Shown in pieces: positions 59,424 to 64,000 of a stretch of DNA of 64,000 nucleotides (position 1 is the first letter of the stretch; each line of letters opens with the position of its first letter). The position numbers and the translations under genes were made by a program. Below the pieces are notes generated by a model, which saw only the letters and a program-made list of their open reading frames with translations, made no database searches and had not been told where the DNA came from. Origin of the DNA: Lithospermum erythrorhizon (Eukaryota > Streptophyta > Magnoliopsida > Boraginales > Boraginaceae); the NCBI GenBank assembly GCA_019722365.1, contig JADFUC010000090.1, positions 62,001-126,000 on the forward strand. Direction: 5' to 3'.

Positions 59424-62043
59424 CTTCATAATCTCTATCTTTGAGGGCATTATCCTTCTGCACATTAAAGACACCTGCATCCATTTGCACTTAACTGTTT
59501 ATATACCAGCGCACTTTGTATATGATGTAGCAAGGGAATTGATTATCAGGGACTGAGTTCACTTATAAATTCTTTTCCAACTCCATAAGTGCCAGTGTGT
59601 GCATGCGTGCACAATGTTTAAGGCATGTAGCAAGAACAGGATAATAAATATCCCAAACACATCAAGATCACTTATCAGAGTCATAACAAATAGAATCTCT
59701 ATGACTTTTTCTGTTCCATTTTCTTTTTATTAATAACGGTTTCACAGATTTGGATGAAGTATGGGACAGAGGATGTGTTACCACCACATTAATTCCAAAA
59801 TCTTTAGTCATATTTTGAATAATAAAGCATATATAAAAATAATAATAAGGATGACATCTCGAGTGCTAAAAAAAAAAAAAAAAAAAAAAACATGCGACGT
59901 TTTCCAGCCCATATAAGTGATTTGACGGACATTCCCGCAACCCACCTCCCTGGGGATCCGTATCTGTTGCATTCTCGGGGCCCTCGAGGTGAATATCTTC
60001 TGATGCTCGACATATCTGGACATTTTTCTCAAGTTCTTTATAGATTTAAGCAACGGTATAAGCAACATATTGTTTACAACTTTCCACATCAATACAATTT
60101 TGGTCAAGGGAAAACTCTGCCTCCTTGTCCGTCAGATGATCAATAACAAATGAGCTATGAAGACACTTAATTTGCAGATCAGGCCCTGGTTCAATCTTTA
60201 AAAATGGGCATGCTAATGCATCCGAGGACCCGGAACTCTTATCAATATCTAACCAGTAGACTAATTTAACCAGAGTCTGTGAACCAACTGGATCTTTAGT
60301 TCTGGGTGATCAACACTTCTCGACCGACACTACCATCGATTCCACCGACCATGACGAAGTGCTTGCACTTGTCGTATAACAGTATCCATAACAAGAGCAA
60401 CACAAAGTTCATGGAGAATAGAATATAAGATTGAGAATGGGTTTTCAGCAGCAGCCATTCTCCTCTCAAGGTCATCTCCAATAGCATGTCTTCGTGATTC
60501 TTCCAACTTCACCGGCCCACTTCCCTCACCTACAAGCAGCTCCATATGCAATATCCTCCACATTGAAAGATGCCCTCGGTAGCCAAGTGTGATTAGAACC
60601 TTAAACTCTCCATCCACACGAAGCATAACAGTACCATCAGTTACTTTGACCTCAGTTATTTCTTTTGGAATAGAAACCTCGAGTAATTTATTTCGTTTGT
60701 ATCCAACTTTCTAGAGCTGGCTGCTGATCTTGTGCTCTGCAACCCCACATCTTCTATACATTTTGGGGATGATAAGAAGAACCAATATGGAACATCATAA
60801 ACCGGAGCACGGGCTTGTTGTAGCCCCTCGTGCATGAAAAACATTGAATCGGCAGCTTGGGTGAAACATGTCTCATGATTTGACAGTGTTGTCCCAAGTT
60901 CCTGACAATATTGTATCAAAGGGACCTGCATAAGAGAGAACAAAAAGAAATTTTTAAAAAAAAAATAGTATAATAAATTAATGGAGATACTGATATGATA
61001 TCATCAAAAGGTATATTTAGCAGTGAGATGATGCTATACATACAAAATAGTAAATTCTTAGTATTGAAACATAGAGTACCTAACACTGGAAAAAATATGA
61101 ACAAATCACTCACTCTAAGGTCTATGAGTTCAAACAAGCACAGAACCTCACAAACACCATCTCATCTCATTTTTAACATTTATTTTGTTTCCTTATTACC
61201 TCTGGGTATGAATGGTGTATAAGTGTGTGTGCAGTGTATAGTCAAAACTAAATAAATGAGCATTCATACTAAGAACTCCAAGTGTATGACACTTTTATTG
61301 CATTCATATGAATTAACTAGCTATCACTCTCCATGTGCCGGTCTAATGTGTACTTGTGTATATGCATACATCATACATGTGTGTCTATTTATACCTAATT
61401 GGTTTAGAGATCATATTGAAGTAGTAAAATATTCTCCCCTGACTTCTAAATCACAAACTAAAGTCAAGGTTAGGTATTTAACTTAAAGGACATAAGTTTT
61501 GCTTATAGCCACATTATATGGCCATCTATTCATATGTTAAATCAGGGGAGTACCATTTCTGATAAGTTTAAGATCAATTACATTTACATGTTGTATAACA
61601 TTTTTTGAAAAATATATCACGTGCTATCATCTTTAATGTATATTACTACTAACATGATAAATTTTGATTGGACTTGAAGTTATGAGCTATGAAGTTTAAA
61701 CTTGGTGAAAAATATATGAAATGCTAGTATTTTTAATGTATTTTACAATTAACATGATAGTGTTGATTCAAATCACTGGCCATGTATGCCAATTAAGTCT
61801 ACAAAGTACAAAGTTTCTTAATTTTGAACAAATATAGTATACAATCATGAGCAGAGTAGAAACTTAAAGATACAAACAACCTGTTGGCACCATTTAGCGA
61901 GGACATTGAGACGAAGCATACGCTGCTGGGAGTCTTTTGTCTGAACTTGATAGTTTCCAGACGGATTTTCCACCCTATGATACGGTAAGGATCTTCCGCT
62001 TCCAATTCAGGACGAGAAATCCACCGTCTGCTGCCCACATCCC
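59424..62043 (-). pseudogene. MED14: MED14 5' half, broken by short deletions
   Basis: Exon 1 (61881 to about 62043) keeps QQTVDFS and then RMLRLNVLAKWCQQ at the donor, but the part between is shortened and out of frame, and no clean ATG remains. The next block (60925 downward) reads VPLIQYCQELGTTLSNHETC and QQARAPVYDVP, then lacks about 7 residues before PKCIEDVG and about 4 before RKLDT. It then loses about 7 nt, so the frame stops at 60656. The next frame resumes KLLEVSIPKEITEVKV and runs through MAAAENPFSILYSILHELC to 60330, where it stops again. LVYWLDIDKSSGS and IKCLHSSFVID follow in another frame, then a further stop before IYKELEKN. A short exon ends at 59424. Loss of function is inferred; an assembly fault is possible. 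Confidence 0.7.
59869..59890. repeat. Poly-A tract next to a decayed MED14 exon
   Basis: 22 consecutive As (poly-T on the gene strand). Length variation and miscalls are likely here. Confidence 0.9.
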
Positions 62044-64000
62044 AAACTCTTATTCAATAAAATACCCACTTCAGATTCATATACTTCCCAGCACAAAAAA
62101 AAAACCAATTTGAAATCTAACATATTTTCCACTAATAATACCCAATTTCAGATCTAATAATTATCCATCCAAAATTAATAACTTTGAGATGAAGAAGTTA
62201 TAATCATTAAAAACCAATGAATTTGGTAAATGTGAACTAGGGTTTTGAAAAAGCTCACATTTTTATGCAAATAAACATAGAACCAAAAAGTAAAACAAAA
62301 ATTGAAATTAATCACATACGGAGTATTATTCAAAACTCCAATTATATACTTTCCCATGATAAATCCGAATTTCAAATTGAAGATTTTGAGTGAAATTGCA
62401 GTTGAATTAGCTGAGTGAAGAGTCTTTAGATATTCCCCAAAAATCGAATTTGGGGATTTATTGAATTTTGGCTATGAGCTATGAACAGATTGTAATCGAG
62501 CTCAGCTAGATTTTGACTTCTCAACTTAAGTTCAAATTTTGTCTCTTCTCAGAATGCATTCCCATTTTTTAATAACTATGTTTTAATCTGCTATTAATTA
62601 AGACTTTATTCTATAAATAATGCTCAATCTTTTATACTGGACAATATTATCAGAATCTTAACTATAAAAACATATTTTCACTAATTTAAAAGATTGACGT
62701 TGCATATAAAAGATTTTCATTACCATTAATTATTCATTATTCTGGGCAAGAACATAAAATTTTTATAATTAAATTCGCTCTTTTATGATTTTTTGAAAGA
62801 AGTTAATAAATTACATCAAACATCGACATGAAACGCTAATCATTTTTGATTAAGCCAGATGGCCAAGTTAACTTATCGATCGAATTATTATCCTCAAATA
62901 TCCTCTCACATCAATCATATTAACTGAATTAATCCATAAATGAACGCGAATAACAAAAGACGGCCACTGCCACAGCCCGCGATCTCGATTATTTGTTATT
63001 TAAAGCATTCAGACGCCGCTTCTCCCGAACTATGCGCTTTAATTTTCAACTCGCTCTCCTCAATCTCGCTATCTGGCCATGCCTCGGTCTCGTATCTTTC
63101 TCGATCGTCATTCATTTATGACGCCCCTTAAAACGCATACATTTTTAATTAAAATATATAAAATTTCATATAATACGCAGGGCAAAAGAAATCATCATAT
63201 CATCATTAAATTTATGAAAGATAGTTGTATCAATTTAATGTAGAACCGCTTATAATAATTAAAATAATACATACTCTTAATTTGACTCTTCTTTCTTCCA
63301 ACCAACCCCTTTCTCCTCATTAAAATCCAATTCTACCCTACCTCTATCCTCAGAATATAAATATCAAATAAATTATACCACCAAAAAATTACAAATATGT
63401 ATAAGAATGCTGCTAATCGAAACCAATCGCGATATCATCATTTTGGTAAAAAATATCGAATTTAAAGTGGAAGTATAGAAGTACGCCCTGTCAGACGAGT
63501 ATAAAGTCGAAGATGAAACAGTTTATAGTACAAGCCAAAGTAATGAATGTTTTTTTTTTATTCTACGTAGCCGCCTAATTCACAATTTTAGCGTTGCATT
63601 TAATCGAACGGAAAATTACTATATTGTTTCGTGGAAGTAAATGATTGGGCTTCATGCGAGCATCCGTGGAAACGCAGAACCGGCTTCGCGGGCGCTATCG
63701 CAGTTTATAGCAGCAAAGTGTGATCAAATTAAAAAAATTATGTAATATTTAGTTATTATGTTTCTTACATACGCGTTATTTTAAAATACGCCTACAACTA
63801 AGCATCATAATTTTCGCTCTTTCCGTTATGTTAAGTTTTATATATTTTAATTGCAAAAAACGTTGCTTTTTAGTGAGATCCCAATGAAAATATAATTAGA
63901 ACACCAAAAAGATGATATAAATTGAAAACAAATATTAATTCCTTCCTCCTCACTCTTATTTAAATAGTTCATGAGCTTAGAAAATACAATAAGAATTTTC
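62044..64000. other. Upstream flank of MED14
   Basis: AT-rich, with no gene, TATA box or RNA gene that I can support. Two short less AT-rich patches (62940-63130 and 63600-63720) have no recognised content. Confidence 0.45.

Noticed and set aside
1..64000. CRISPR arrays, operons, ribosome binding sites and riboswitches
   Set aside because: The window is eukaryotic; none was seen. No tRNA or rRNA gene was recognised by eye either.

Overview
The window looks like nuclear DNA of a eudicot plant. It is AT-rich, its genes have GT-AG introns, and it carries decayed plant LTR and DNA transposons. Four genes look intact: a PLT4-type polyol/monosaccharide transporter, a DUF789 protein, the thylakoid-lumen photosystem II factor PSB27, and a Kelch-repeat protein. 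Two large genes are broken: a P-class pentatricopeptide-repeat (PPR) gene and the N-terminal half of a Mediator subunit 14 (MED14) gene. All identifications come from reading the sequence and from remembered family features; no search was run.

Layout. 235-5845 (-) is a PPR gene whose first exon is split by a decayed Ty1/copia retrotransposon (2550-5669). The element has two related LTRs and a perfect 5-bp target duplication, and the PPR exon rejoins in frame when the element is removed. 6060-16930 holds three diverged copies of a roughly 1.4-kb unit. Two of these carry a tiny intact minus-strand gene for a very basic peptide (38 and 45 residues), and the third carries a broken version. The middle unit is interrupted by two LTR-like insertions. 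17-20 kb holds a FAR1-type DNA-binding-domain relic and an unassigned minus-strand relic. 22591-24622 (-) is the PLT4-like transporter and 27140-29667 (-) is the DUF789 gene, with a long CT tract upstream of its start. 30.36-33.4 kb is a C-rich repeat block, probably retroelement-derived. 33.4-43.1 kb is gene-poor. 43165-43683 (-) is PSB27. 44.3-46.9 kb (-) is a hAT transposase relic. 48274-49377 (+) is the Kelch gene. 50546-62043 (-) is MED14, with an open 3' half and a 5' half broken by short deletions.

The genes do not form a pathway. The themes are gene-within-repeat structure, decay by short deletions in two unrelated genes, and many short tandem duplications (about 30-75 bp). The best candidate for something undescribed is the family of tiny cationic peptide genes at 6860-6976, 14905-15042 and about 16789-16918. 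Its intact members share a TATA-like box, a leader, an in-frame stop just before the ATG and terminal motifs, and they differ in length by whole codons.
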